Positions 55,515 to 64,000 of a stretch of 64,000 bases of DNA are shown here, piece by piece (position 1 is the stretch's first letter; each line of letters begins with the position of its first letter). The stretch is from assembly GCA_039683095.1 (NCBI GenBank), contig JBDKSB010000013.1, positions 62,001-126,000 on the forward strand, written 5' to 3'. This DNA is from Acidobacteriota bacterium (GTDB lineage Bacteria > Acidobacteriota > Aminicenantia > Aminicenantales > Saccharicenantaceae). Both the position numbers and the translations under genes were made by a program. A model generated the notes under the pieces. It made no database searches and had not been told where the DNA came from. It worked only from the letters and a program-made list of their open reading frames with translations.

Positions 55515-58148
55515 TTACCCTCCGGGCGAACCGATCCGGCCCTTGAGCCCGGCCAGGATATTCAGCGCTTCGATCGGCGTCAGGGACGCAGGGTCGAGCC
55601 CCTCGATCTCCTCCTTAAGCTCCCGCAGCAGGGAGTATTCCCGGTCCTCGGCGAAGAGCAGGAGCTGGTTCCGGTCCCCGGAGGGCCGGGCCCGCCGGGC
55701 CAGCCGCGGCAGGCCGGATTCATCGAGCTCCTGCTTCTCCAGGTTGAACAGGATCTCCCGGGCCCGGTCGATGACGTCCCGGGGCAGTCCGGCCAGCTTG
55801 GCCACGTGGATGCCGTAGCTCCGGTCGGACGGGCCGGGCACGATCTTGCGCAGGAAGACGACCTCGTCCCGCCATTCCCTGACGGAGACGTGGCAGTTCT
55901 TGATCCGCGGCAGGGTCAGGGCCAGCTCGGTCAGCTCGTGGTAATGGGTGGCGAACAGGGTCCGCGGCCGGATGTCGGGCCGCTCGTGGAGGCGCTCGGC
56001 CACGGCCCAGGCGATGCTCAGCCCGTCGAAGGTGCTCGTGCCCCGGCCGACCTCGTCGAGCAGGATGAGGCTCCGGGACGTGGCGTTGTGGAGGATCGCG
56101 GCCGTCTCCAGCATCTCGACCATGAAGGTCGACTGCCCGACGCTGAGGAAGTCCATGGCCCCGATCCGGGTGAAGACGCGGTCGACCAGGCCGATCCGGG
56201 CCGAGCGGGCCGGGACAAAGGCGCCCATCTGGCCGAGGAGGACGATGAGCGCCGCCTGGCGCAGGAAGGTCGATTTGCCGCCCATGTTCGGGCCGGTGAT
56301 GATCAGGATCTGATTCCCGGCGGCGTCGAGCTCGAGGTCGTTGGGGATGAAGGGCTCGGCCTGGCTTGTCTCGATGACGGGGTGGCGGCCGTCCTCGATC
56401 CGGAGGACGTCCTCCTCGTCGACGACCGGGCGGACGTAGCCGCGCCGGGCGGCGCACTCGGCCAGGGCCAGGACGACGTCGAGGGCGGCGACGTCGGCGG
56501 CGATCCGCTGCAGGCGGGCTGTCTCCCGGGCCACGGCCTCGCGGACCTCGAGGAAGAGGCGGTGCTCGAGGAGGCCGATGCGCTCCTCGGCGTGGAGGAC
56601 CTTGTCCTCGTACTCCTTGAGCTCGGGCGTCAGGAAGCGCTCCGCGTTGACCGTCGTCTGCTTGCGCATGTAGTCGGCCGGGACCTGGGGCAGGTTGGGC
56701 TTGGTCACCTCGATGAAGTAGCCGAAGACCTTGTTGTAGCGGACCTTGAGCGAGCCGATGCCCGTGCGCCCGCGCTCCCGGCTCTCGAGCTCGGCGATGA
56801 AGCCCTTGCCCGAGCGGCTGACCGCCCGCAGGCCGTCGAGCTCGGCGTTCCAGCCGTCCTTGATGATCCCGCCCTCGGTCAGGAGGAAGGCGGGCTCGTC
56901 CAGGATGGCCTTGTCGACGAGGGCGGCGATGTCGGCGGCGTTGTCCCAGCGGCCGGCCATGTCCTTCAGGAGGCCCGAGGAGAACGCCCCGAGCCCGCGC
57001 TCGAGGGCCGGCAGCGGGACGAGCGAAGCCTTGAGGGCCACGAGGTCGCGCGGATGGGCGGCGGCCAGGGCGATCTTGCCCACCAGGCGCTCCAGGTCGT
57101 GGACACCCTTGAGCGTTTCCCGGAGCTCGCGGCGGGCGATGGTCGCGCCCAGCCCCTCGGCCACGGCGTCCTGGCGGCGGACGATCTCGGCGACGTCCCG
57201 CAGGGGCCGGAGGAGCCAGGACCGGAGCAGGCGGCCGCCCGGCGCGGTCACGGTGAAATCGATGACGTCGAGGAGGGTGCCCTTGACCCGTCCGTCGCGG
57301 AGGTTGCGGACAAGCTCGAGGTTGCGGACGGTCGCGGCGTCGAGGACGAGATAGCCAGCGGCGTTGAGGTAGGAGAGGCGCTGGACGAGGGCCAGGGAAT
57401 CTTGCCTGACGCGCTTGGCGTAGGCGATGAGCGCGCCCGCGGCGGCCGCGGCCCGGGGCTTGTCTTCGAGACCGAAGGCGGCCAGCGACCTGGTCCCGAA
57501 ATGCTCCAGGACGACGCGGGCCGCCTGGGGCGGGTCGAAGAGCCAGGCTTCGGCCGGGCTGAGGGCGGCGCCGTTCGAACCGTCGGCCGGCAGGACGCGC
57601 CGCAGGGACTCCTCGGCGCCCTCGGGATAGAGGATCTCCTTCGGCCCGGCCTTGAAGATCTCGTCGGCCAGCAGCCTGGCCTCGGCCCAACCGCCCTCGA
57701 GGGTCCGCACCTCCCCGGCCGAGAGGTCGAGCAGGGCCATGCCCCAGCCGCCGTCGTCGAGGGCCAGGGAGGCGATGAAGGTGTTCTCCTTGGCCTCCTC
57801 GGTCTCGATCTCGACGGCCGTGCCCGGCGTCAGGACCTTGATGACCTCGCGCCGCACGACCCCCTTGGCCGCCTTGGGGTCCTCGACCTGCTCGCAAACG
57901 GCCACCTTGAAGCCATGCTTCAGGAGCTTGGGCAGGTAGGCATTGACGGCGTGATAGGGCACGCCGCACATCGGCACCTTCTGCCGCGAGGTCAGGGCGA
58001 TGCCGAGGACCGGAGCGGCGGTCCGGGCGTCCTCGTAGAACATCTCGTAGAAGTCGCCCAGGCGGAAGAAGAGCAGCGCGCCGGGATGGAGCTCCTTGAT
58101 GCGGAAGTACTGCTCCATCATAGGGGTCAGGGAGTTTTCGTTGGCCAT
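55515..58148 (-). CDS. mutS: DNA mismatch repair protein MutS
   Basis: 877 residues from the ATG at 58148; the open frame continues upstream but this gives the normal N-terminus. The mismatch-reading Phe33-Tyr34-Glu35 is in RLGDFYEMF. Connector, lever and clamp domains follow, then the ABC ATPase with Walker A GPNMGGKSTFLRQ, DEVGRGTSTFDGL (Walker B and signature region) and FATHYHELTEL. The end (LTPIEALNILAGLKG) is typical MutS1. It recognises base mismatches as a dimer and recruits MutL. mutL is not in the window. Confidence 0.96.
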   Translation of the reverse strand: MANENSLTPMMEQYFRIKELHPGALLFFRLGDFYEMFYEDARTAAPVLGIALTSRQKVPMCGVPYHAVNAYLPKLLKHGFKVAVCEQVEDPKAAKGVVRREVIKVLTPGTAVEIETEEAKENTFIASLALDDGGWGMALLDLSAGEVRTLEGGWAEARLLADEIFKAGPKEILYPEGAEESLRRVLPADGSNGAALSPAEAWLFDPPQAARVVLEHFGTRSLAAFGLEDKPRAAAAAGALIAYAKRVRQDSLALVQRLSYLNAAGYLVLDAATVRNLELVRNLRDGRVKGTLLDVIDFTVTAPGGRLLRSWLLRPLRDVAEIVRRQDAVAEGLGATIARRELRETLKGVHDLERLVGKIALAAAHPRDLVALKASLVPLPALERGLGAFSSGLLKDMAGRWDNAADIAALVDKAILDEPAFLLTEGGIIKDGWNAELDGLRAVSRSGKGFIAELESRERGRTGIGSLKVRYNKVFGYFIEVTKPNLPQVPADYMRKQTTVNAERFLTPELKEYEDKVLHAEERIGLLEHRLFLEVREAVARETARLQRIAADVAALDVVLALAECAARRGYVRPVVDEEDVLRIEDGRHPVIETSQAEPFIPNDLELDAAGNQILIITGPNMGGKSTFLRQAALIVLLGQMGAFVPARSARIGLVDRVFTRIGAMDFLSVGQSTFMVEMLETAAILHNATSRSLILLDEVGRGTSTFDGLSIAWAVAERLHERPDIRPRTLFATHYHELTELALTLPRIKNCHVSVREWRDEVVFLRKIVPGPSDRSYGIHVAKLAGLPRDVIDRAREILFNLEKQELDESGLPRLARRARPSGDRNQLLLFAEDREYSLLRELKEEIEGLDPASLTPIEALNILAGLKGRIGSPGG

Positions 58149-58158
58149 CGGAGCCCTC

Positions 58159-58187
58159 ACTATACCCACCGCCCCCCGTTTTTGCAA
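58159..58187 (-). promoter_or_regulatory. Promoter of mutS with very short predicted leader
   Basis: Minus strand: TTGCAA (58182-58187), 17-base spacer, TATAGT (58159-58164). The expected start site lies only about 4 bases before the ATG at 58148, so the GAGGG near the -10 may not act as a ribosome site. Confidence 0.5.
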
Positions 58188-58269
58188 CTTCGGCGGCCGG
58201 GTCATCCCGGTGTCCGCGGCCCCCGGCCCGGGGCGCTTCCCCCGCGCCGGGAACGGCGCTTTCCGGAGT

Positions 58270-58296
58270 TTGACACCCGGGGGACGGTAGTGTAAT
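58270..58296 (+). promoter_or_regulatory. Candidate promoter of pgsA
   Basis: TTGACA (58270-58275), a short 15-base spacer, and TGTAAT (58291-58296). Transcription would start within one or two bases of the GTG start codon at 58305, predicting a leaderless message. Confidence 0.45.
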
Positions 58297-58304
58297 CTCG
58301 GGGA

Positions 58305-58850
58305 GTGAATATCCCGAACTATCTCACCCTGGCGAGGATCGTGGCCATCCCGGCCATGGTCGCCGCCCAGCTGATCCAATTCCGGGGGCACGACCTGGTG
58401 GCCTGCGCCATCTTCGTCTTCGCCTCGCTGACGGACTGGCTGGACGGCTGGCTGGCCCGCCGGAAAGGCCTGGTCACCGTCCTCGGCCAGCTGCTCGACC
58501 CCACCGCCGACAAGCTCCTCATCGCCTCGGCGCTGATCTGTCTCGTCGAGCTCGGCCGGGTGCCGGCCTGGGCGGCCATCGTCATCATCGGGCGGGAGAT
58601 CGCCGTGACGGGCTTCCGGGCCATGGCCTCGTCCAAGGGCATCAACATCCCGGCTTCGGCCTTCGGCAAGGCCAAGATGGGCAGCGAATCGTGGGTCGTC
58701 GGGGCCCTGGTCCTGGGACCGCTCTACCTGGGCAGGTTCTACATCGTGGCCAGGGTCGGGCTGTGGCTCGTTTTCGTCCTGGCCGTCGTCTCCGCCGTCG
58801 AATATTTCGTCCGCTTCGGGCCGCGGGTCATCTCACAGCCCGCCGAATAG
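58305..58850 (+). CDS. pgsA: CDP-diacylglycerol--glycerol-3-phosphate phosphatidyltransferase
   Basis: 181 residues, starting with GTG at 58305. This inner-membrane enzyme makes phosphatidylglycerol phosphate, the committed step to phosphatidylglycerol and cardiolipin. The full CDP-alcohol phosphotransferase motif is present: Asp44, Asp47-Gly48, Ala51-Arg52, Gly61, Asp65, Asp69. Four to five membrane helices are evident. No separate ribosome site at normal distance is visible. Its last 18 bases overlap the convergent fabD gene. Confidence 0.9.
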   Translation: MNIPNYLTLARIVAIPAMVAAQLIQFRGHDLVACAIFVFASLTDWLDGWLARRKGLVTVLGQLLDPTADKLLIASALICLVELGRVPAWAAIVIIGREIAVTGFRAMASSKGINIPASAFGKAKMGSESWVVGALVLGPLYLGRFYIVARVGLWLVFVLAVVSAVEYFVRFGPRVISQPAE

Positions 58851-59762
58851 GGCCGCCCGCGCCTTCTCGACGCCCTCCCAGCTCTCCGCGTTGTGGAGCG
58901 CCGGCGCCTTGTCCCAGCCCCGGGCGATGCGCTTGAGGAGGCCGGTCAGGACCTTGCCCGGCCCGCACTCGACGCAGGCGTCGACCCCCAGGTCCCTCAG
59001 CACGGCCATGGATCTCGTCCACAGCACCGCCCGGCTGACCTGCCGCTTGAGGGCGTCGCGGGCCTCCTCGCCGGTCCGGACGAGCGCGGCGTCGACGTTG
59101 GTGACGATCGGAAAGCGCAGCGGGCCGAAGGCCGCGGCGTCGAGATCGGCGGCCAGCCGTTCCTCGGCCGGCCGCATCAGCCGGGAGTGGAAGGGCGCGC
59201 TGACCGGCAGCATCACGGACCGCGGCGCGCGGATCGCCGCCAGGGCCTCCTCGAGCGCGGCCTTCTCGCCGGAGATGACGATCTGATCGTCGCTGTTCCA
59301 GTTGGCGATCTGGACGACGCCCGAGCGCACGCCGGCCAGCCGCCGCTCGACCTCGTCGCCCGGGACGCCGAGCACGGCCGCCATGCCGCCGGCGCCCACG
59401 GGCACGGCCTCCTGCATGAGGCGGCCGCGCTTGTGGACGAGCCGGACGGCGTCCTCGAAGCCCAAGCTGCCCGCCGCGACCAGGGCCGAGTACTCGCCCA
59501 GGCTGTGGCCCGCCGCCACGGCCGGGTCCCGGCCGAGGAGCAGGCACGCGGCCGTGCTGACGACCAGGAGGGCGGGCTGGGTGTTCCGGGTCAGCCGCAG
59601 CTCCTCCTCGGGCCCCTCGAAACAGAGCCTGGAGAGCGGGAAGCCCAGGGCCGCGTCCGCCTGCTCAAAAAGCCCCCGGACCTCGGCCGAACGGTCGTAG
59701 AGGTCCTTGCCCATGCCGACGGCCTGCGATCCCTGTCCGGGAAAGAGATAGGCGATGGTCAT
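58833..59762 (-). CDS. fabD: Malonyl-CoA--ACP transacylase FabD
   Basis: 309 residues from the ATG at 59762, which overlaps the upstream stop by ATGA; an in-frame TTG three codons earlier is less likely. Signatures: AYLFPGQGSQAVGMG, the nucleophile Ser87 in AAGHSLGEYSALVAAG, and a histidine in SAPFHSRLMRPAEE that completes the dyad. It loads malonyl groups onto acyl carrier protein for fatty acid synthesis. No other fab genes are nearby; it is last in the tamB-bamA-surA-like transcript. Confidence 0.94.
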   Translation of the reverse strand: MTIAYLFPGQGSQAVGMGKDLYDRSAEVRGLFEQADAALGFPLSRLCFEGPEEELRLTRNTQPALLVVSTAACLLLGRDPAVAAGHSLGEYSALVAAGSLGFEDAVRLVHKRGRLMQEAVPVGAGGMAAVLGVPGDEVERRLAGVRSGVVQIANWNSDDQIVISGEKAALEEALAAIRAPRSVMLPVSAPFHSRLMRPAEERLAADLDAAAFGPLRFPIVTNVDAALVRTGEEARDALKRQVSRAVLWTRSMAVLRDLGVDACVECGPGKVLTGLLKRIARGWDKAPALHNAESWEGVEKARAALFGGL

Positions 59763-60397
59763 TTCAGGCAATCCTTCTTGATCTGGATGTCGGCCTGCTT
59801 CCGCAGGTCGTTGAGCCAGGCGGCTTTGCGCTGGTCCAGGCGCTCGCCGCGGAGGCGCGTCTCGATCGCGTCGGCGACCTTGTCCAGCGGTTCCGCCGTG
59901 GCCCCCCGCTGGGCCTGCTCGGGCAGGTAGATGTCCCGGTAGTACCGCTCGATCTCCGTCACCGAAACCGGGATGGACTGGCTGAAGCGCATGTCCAGGG
60001 CCCGCCGGCAGATGAGGCGCTCCTCGAGATAGGGCTCGAGGTCGGCGGCGGCCAGGCCGAACTTGGCCAGCTTGGCCGCGAAGGCTGCCTCGCCGACGGA
60101 CCGGCGCACCTCGGCGACCGCGGCATCGAGCTCCTCGCCGCTGACTCCCCTGTTCTCGCGGGACAGGTCCAGGACGATCTTCCGTTCGATCAGGGCGTCC
60201 AGGGCGGCCCGCCGCGGGTCCGCTCCGGGCTCGGCGGCCTGCGCGCCGGCCAGCCCGAACTCGGCCGCGACCTCGACGTCGAGCAGGGTGATGATCTCGC
60301 CGTTGACGACGGCGACGACGCAGTTGACCGTCTGGGCCGGTCCGGCCGCGGCCGCGGCGAACGCCAGGGCCAGGAGTAGCCAGGTCCTCTTGAGCAT
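59759..60397 (-). CDS. SurA-like periplasmic chaperone without a parvulin domain
   Basis: 212 residues from the ATG at 60397; an ATG nine bases upstream abuts GAGG with no spacing and is less likely. Signal peptide (about 1-22, LLLALAFAAAAAGPAQ), then a SurA-N-like domain: VNCVVAVVNGEIITLLDVEV is the typical start, with LDALIERKIVLDLSRENRGV. A helical end (ERLDQRKAAWLNDLRKQADI) closes the domain. No PPIase (parvulin) domain is present. Such proteins hold outer-membrane proteins in transit to the BAM complex, and the gene directly follows an Omp85 gene, which supports that role. Confidence 0.8.
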   Translation of the reverse strand: MLKRTWLLLALAFAAAAAGPAQTVNCVVAVVNGEIITLLDVEVAAEFGLAGAQAAEPGADPRRAALDALIERKIVLDLSRENRGVSGEELDAAVAEVRRSVGEAAFAAKLAKFGLAAADLEPYLEERLICRRALDMRFSQSIPVSVTEIERYYRDIYLPEQAQRGATAEPLDKVADAIETRLRGERLDQRKAAWLNDLRKQADIQIKKDCLK

Positions 60398-60414
60398 CCT
60401 TGTCATCCTCGCTG

Positions 60415-63195
60415 CTAGAAGATGTTGCCGATCGTCAGGAAGATGAGCGCGCGGCCGCGCTTGTCCTGGGGGTCGAAGTCCCAGAGCTTCCAGGCGACCT
60501 CCAGCCGGACGGGCCCGAGGGCGGTCCGGTAGCGGATGCCTCCGCCGACGGCGCCCTCGAGGTCGAACGGACGGAAGTCCTTGAGGCCGGAGAAGACGTT
60601 GCCCAGGTCGAAGAAGGCGGCCAGGCGCAGGTCCCGCCAGGGCCGGAAAACGGGGAATGTCAGCTCCGTGTTGATGAGGACCAGGGCCTCCCCGCCGTAG
60701 GGCTTGAGCGTCGTCGGATCGATGGGCCCGAGCATCTCGAACTCCTCGCCCCGGAAGGTGTTGCTGCCGCCGGCGAAGAACCGTTCCGGCAGGTGGCTCA
60801 GGCCGTTGGCCAGCCCCAGGCGCGCCGTCAGGCCGAGGTTGAAGGTCGAGGTCAGGGGCCGGAAGTACTGGCCCTTGAGGAAGATCTTCTGGTAGTTGGA
60901 CTCCGTGCCGAACAGGGGCAGGCCCACCTCGCCGACGGCGCTCAGGAACCAGCCCCGGCTCGGGTTCAGGGTGTCGTCCCGCCGTTCCCAGCTCATGCTG
61001 ACCGAGGCCAGGGCGGCCGAGTACGGCAGGAAGCGGCGGTCGATATCAGGCGGCAGATCGCTGAGGTCGGGAGTCTCGGGCAGGGACGTCCTCGTCAGGC
61101 TCAGCGACCCGAGCAGCAGGCGCGACCGTCTCAGGGCCTTGACCAGGCTGAGGCTGACGCCGCGCCGGTCGAGCACGAAGGCCGTCCGGTCCTCGCGTTC
61201 GATCCAGGCCAGGACGGTCATCGGCAGGGACAGCCTGAAGAAATACGGCTGGTTCCAGGAGACGACGGCCCGGCTCTCGACGACGCTGGTCTGGCCGACC
61301 AGGCCCGCCTGGGCGCCCAGCCCGAAGACGTTGCTGCGGATGTATTCGGCGGTGCCCCGCACCCGGAAATCCTCGGGCCCGACGCCGGCCCAGGAGCCGG
61401 TCACGGGCTCCTTCGACTCGAAACCGAGGCCGACGCCGGCGTAGTTCTTCTCCCCTTCGCGGACGGTGACGACGACGACCTCGCCGCCGGGCCCGGTCTG
61501 GACCTCCTCGACGCGGACCTCCGAGAAGATGCCGAGCGCCTCCAGCCGTCTCTTCGACGTCTGGACCTTCGCGTAGTCGGCCGGATCGCCCTTGGCGACG
61601 CGAAGCTCCCGGCGGATGACCCCCGGGCGGGTCGAACGGTTCCCCGCGACGAAGACGTCACGGATGGTGACGGGGGTACCTTCGGTGATCTCGTAGACCA
61701 GGGCGACCCGGTTCTCCGCCGGCCGCTCGACCCGGGCCGCGACTTCGCCGCCGCGGACGCCGCGGTTGAGGTAGAAGCTCTCGATCTGGCTGACGTCCCT
61801 CTGGACGTTGGGCGCGAAGTAGGCCCCGCCCTCGCGGCTGACGAGGCCGCCGGCCAGCGTCGCCGGCGGGACGATCGTGGCGCCGGTGATGCGGATGGCT
61901 TCGACGGTCGTCCGCGCCCCCTCGCGGACGTCGTAGACGGCCTTCACGCCGTCCCGGACCGGCACGAGTTCGAGCCGGACCTGAACGTCGGCGAAGCCGT
62001 TCTCCTTGTAGAACTCCTCGGTCTCCCGGGGGATGCGGAAGAGGCGGTCGTAGCTGAGAAAGGCGACGAGCGGGACGTTCTCGCGGATGGCCAGCCGGGT
62101 CTTCAGGTCGAAGCTCGAGAAGGCCCTGTTGCCGCGGAAGTCCATGCCGGCGATCTTGGATTTCCTGCCGGGCTCGACCTCGTGGATGATGCGGGTCTCG
62201 CTCTGGTCCCTCTCCACCCGGCTCTTGACCGCGGCGAAAAGATACCCCTTCCGGCGGACGTAGTTGAGGATCCGGGCCTCGCCCTCGGCCAGGCCCCATT
62301 GCTCGAAGACGCGCTCCGCCCAGATCGGGTCGAGGAGCCGGGCCGGGACCTTGGCGCCCCGGACGAGGATGGTGATCTTGTCCTGGGGCACGATCTCGAC
62401 GCGGAGGTCGACCCGGCGGTTCTGGTCGTCGAAGCTCTCCCCGGCGAGCCGGACCTCGGCCCGCCGGTAACCCGCCCGGGCCAGCCGGTCCGAGAGGCCC
62501 TGGAGGTCGGCGGCCAGGACCTGGGGGACGTAGGCGTCCCCGACGCGCGTCCTCATCTTCTTCAACAGGTCCCGCTCGGGGATCTCGGCCTTCCACTCGA
62601 CCTCGAGCCCGCCGACCCGGTAGCTCTTCCAATCAGCGGCCCGGAAGACCAGGACGGCCGTCGACGCCTCCTCGTTCTTCTCCACCTCGCAGGCGACGGC
62701 GGCGTCGAAACAACCCTCCTGGCGCAGCCCCCGGCGCACCTCCTCGACCGCCTGCGGCAGCCGGTCTTCCTGAAGGAAGGCGCCCGGGCGCTGGGACGTC
62801 AGGGCCTCGCGCAGCCGCGAGGCCGGGACGCCGGCGCCGCGGAAGCGGACGGCGTCGATGAAGACCTTCCGGACCAGGTCGAAGACGAGATCGATCCGCT
62901 CCGTGCCCGTCCGCGAGACGCGGACGTCGGCGAACAGGCCGGCCCGGAAGATCTGCTTGACGGCCTGGTCGACGAGCCGCGGGGAGAAGGCGTCCCCGGG
63001 CCGGATGGGGATGAGCTCGAGCAGTCCCGCCTCGCCGGGCCGGCCGTCGACGCGGACGACGACCCGGTCGACGACGACGCCCTCCTGGACGGGCGCGGCC
63101 GCCCCGGCCGCGGCCAGCAGGACGGCCAGGGCCAGGCCCGCCGCGGCCAGCGCCGCCGCCCGCCGCGGCCTAGAAGCGCTTGCGGAACTTGACAT
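60415..63195 (-). CDS. Omp85-family outer-membrane assembly protein (BamA/TamA type) with seven POTRA-like repeats
   Basis: 926 residues from the ATG at 63195, overlapping the tamB end by 26 bases. A signal peptide (about 1-34) leads to about seven POTRA-like repeats (roughly 40-585), each with the strand-helix-helix-strand pattern ending in a V-E-I/V-E-G-like strand. The C-terminal ~340 residues form a 16-strand barrel with the loop-6 motif in NTFRGEEFEMLG and the ending ALIFLTIGNIF. BamA normally has five POTRAs and TamA three. Position next to tamB and a SurA-like gene fits either an insertase or the TamA-TamB pair. It inserts beta-barrel proteins into the outer membrane. Confidence 0.9.
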   Translation of the reverse strand: MSSSASASRPRRAAALAAAGLALAVLLAAAGAAAPVQEGVVVDRVVVRVDGRPGEAGLLELIPIRPGDAFSPRLVDQAVKQIFRAGLFADVRVSRTGTERIDLVFDLVRKVFIDAVRFRGAGVPASRLREALTSQRPGAFLQEDRLPQAVEEVRRGLRQEGCFDAAVACEVEKNEEASTAVLVFRAADWKSYRVGGLEVEWKAEIPERDLLKKMRTRVGDAYVPQVLAADLQGLSDRLARAGYRRAEVRLAGESFDDQNRRVDLRVEIVPQDKITILVRGAKVPARLLDPIWAERVFEQWGLAEGEARILNYVRRKGYLFAAVKSRVERDQSETRIIHEVEPGRKSKIAGMDFRGNRAFSSFDLKTRLAIRENVPLVAFLSYDRLFRIPRETEEFYKENGFADVQVRLELVPVRDGVKAVYDVREGARTTVEAIRITGATIVPPATLAGGLVSREGGAYFAPNVQRDVSQIESFYLNRGVRGGEVAARVERPAENRVALVYEITEGTPVTIRDVFVAGNRSTRPGVIRRELRVAKGDPADYAKVQTSKRRLEALGIFSEVRVEEVQTGPGGEVVVVTVREGEKNYAGVGLGFESKEPVTGSWAGVGPEDFRVRGTAEYIRSNVFGLGAQAGLVGQTSVVESRAVVSWNQPYFFRLSLPMTVLAWIEREDRTAFVLDRRGVSLSLVKALRRSRLLLGSLSLTRTSLPETPDLSDLPPDIDRRFLPYSAALASVSMSWERRDDTLNPSRGWFLSAVGEVGLPLFGTESNYQKIFLKGQYFRPLTSTFNLGLTARLGLANGLSHLPERFFAGGSNTFRGEEFEMLGPIDPTTLKPYGGEALVLINTELTFPVFRPWRDLRLAAFFDLGNVFSGLKDFRPFDLEGAVGGGIRYRTALGPVRLEVAWKLWDFDPQDKRGRALIFLTIGNIF

Positions 63196-64000
63196 CGAAA
63201 CCAAGCCTTCCCCGGTCGTCCCGCCCGCCCACGAGCGAGAAGCGCCGGCTGACATCCCACTCCATCCGGAAGATGGGGGACTCGTCGATCTCGTTCCTGA
63301 CGCTCGAATTGGCCAGGATGGTCGAGTACAGCACCAGCAGGTTGTTGGAGATCTTCTTGCCTACCGTTATCCGGGCCCCGATGCCGCCCGGGCCGCTCTC
63401 CGGGACGTAGGGGTCGACCCGGAAGCGGTCGAGCGAGAGCAGGCCGCCCGTCCGCCGCTTGGCCAGGTCGGCCACCTGGTAGGTCAGGAGCGAGGCGGTG
63501 TTCAGGGCGGTGCTGCGGTCGCCCGAATATGAATAATACATCCGCCGGAACGAATCGCCCAGGGCCAGGAGCGACAGGATCTCCTCCGGCGGCAGCGGCG
63601 GCGAGGAGCCGAACTCCGGCTTGAGCCGGCTGACCGGGCCGCTCAGGGTCAGCGTCACGCGGTAGTCCTTGACGTACGTCTCGCCGCGGAAGTCGAGGAA
63701 GGCCTCCGTGTTCACCGGGTCGCCGAACCCCAGCCGGCCGTGGATGACGCGGAAGCTGCGGTCCTGGAAGTAGAGATCGCCGCTGACGAGGTTGATGTCG
63801 CCGAGGAGGGTGGGATCGTCGAAGCCGCCGGCCACGGTCAGGTTGAACCGGGCGCTGAAGCGGCCGAGCGAGTTCTCGATGGCCACGTTCTCGTCGCCGC
63901 GGAGGCGGATGTTCAGGGACATGCCGTCGAAGAACGACGGTCCCGGGGTCTGCGTCGGCGCCTGCGAGGAGAAGCTGAAGCCGTCGTAGATCTCGCGGCG
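63170..64000 (-). CDS. tamB: TamB-like (DUF490) translocation/lipid-transport protein, C-terminal part
   Basis: Partial: the gene runs off the window end and 276 codons are visible without a stop. The fragment is the TamB C-terminal domain: DPTLLGDINLVSGDLYFQDR, FGDPVNTEAFLDFRG, LTLSGPVSRLKPEFGSSPPL, PPEEILSLLALG, and IGARITVGKKISNNLLVLYS, ending FDVKFRKRF as in the family. TamB is a long beta-taco protein spanning the periplasm, now implicated in phospholipid transport to the outer membrane. It overlaps the Omp85 gene by 26 bases, so the two are translationally linked. Confidence 0.92.
   Translation of the reverse strand, partial: RREIYDGFSFSSQAPTQTPGPSFFDGMSLNIRLRGDENVAIENSLGRFSARFNLTVAGGFDDPTLLGDINLVSGDLYFQDRSFRVIHGRLGFGDPVNTEAFLDFRGETYVKDYRVTLTLSGPVSRLKPEFGSSPPLPPEEILSLLALGDSFRRMYYSYSGDRSTALNTASLLTYQVADLAKRRTGGLLSLDRFRVDPYVPESGPGGIGARITVGKKISNNLLVLYSTILANSSVRNEIDESPIFRMEWDVSRRFSLVGGRDDRGRLGFDVKFRKRF

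Overview
This window comes from the GC-rich chromosome of a Gram-negative, probably deep-branching bacterium. Outer-membrane genes are present (a BamA/TamA-type Omp85 protein, TamB, FadL-like porin, PilQ secretin). The wall is predicted to contain meso-diaminopimelate, because MurE carries the DNPR motif. A Myxococcus-type MglA GTPase, an RRM cold-shock-like RNA-binding protein and a pilMNOPQ cluster would fit Acidobacteriota/Aminicenantota or a delta-proteobacterial relative. That placement is inference only; no rRNA lies in the window. Genes are packed tightly, often with 4-base ATGA or GTGA overlaps. No insertion sequences, prophage or CRISPR arrays were seen.

Region 1 (1-15491, +) is a division and cell wall (dcw) cluster: ftsL (partial)-ftsI-murE-murF-mraY-murD-ftsW-murG-murC-ftsQ-ftsA-ftsZ. 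It lacks murB and ddl. hutI is fused by overlap to the end of ftsZ. Region 2 (15573-21288) holds a PPC-domain protein, an APC amino-acid permease, a ComM-type ATPase and MglA on the minus strand, then a LOG-like protein and truA on the plus strand. Region 3 (21282-28156, -) holds rimI, tsaB and a LeuC/LeuD/beta-decarboxylating dehydrogenase trio. Upstream of these lies a four-gene ECF sigma locus: sigma factor, membrane protein in the anti-sigma position, and two exported proteins sharing a C-terminal domain.

Region 4 (28334-36667) contains an RRM protein and sppA divergently transcribed, then a UvrD-like helicase fused to a RecB-type Fe-S nuclease, ftsB, a phosphohexomutase and pcm on the minus strand, and coaD on the plus strand. 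coaD leads directly into region 5 (36680-42474): pilM-N-O-P-Q plus a lipoprotein gene, closed by a clear Rho-independent terminator. Region 6 (42704-49759, -) is a housekeeping operon read as ydcH-like (DUF465), Asd/USG-1-like, yicC, gmk, coaBC, udg, priA. PriA has lost its helicase motifs, and the Asd-like protein has lost its catalytic cysteine.

Region 7 (50042-64000) holds tRNA-Phe, two small unknown genes (one resembling the Ada zinc module), a FadL-like porin, and clpB divergent from an acidic small protein. It continues with mutS divergent from pgsA, then fabD, a SurA-like chaperone, a seven-POTRA Omp85 protein and the C-terminal end of tamB, all on the minus strand. Several sigma-70-like promoters with extended -10 elements can be read, and two of them (pgsA, mutS) imply leaderless or near-leaderless mRNAs.
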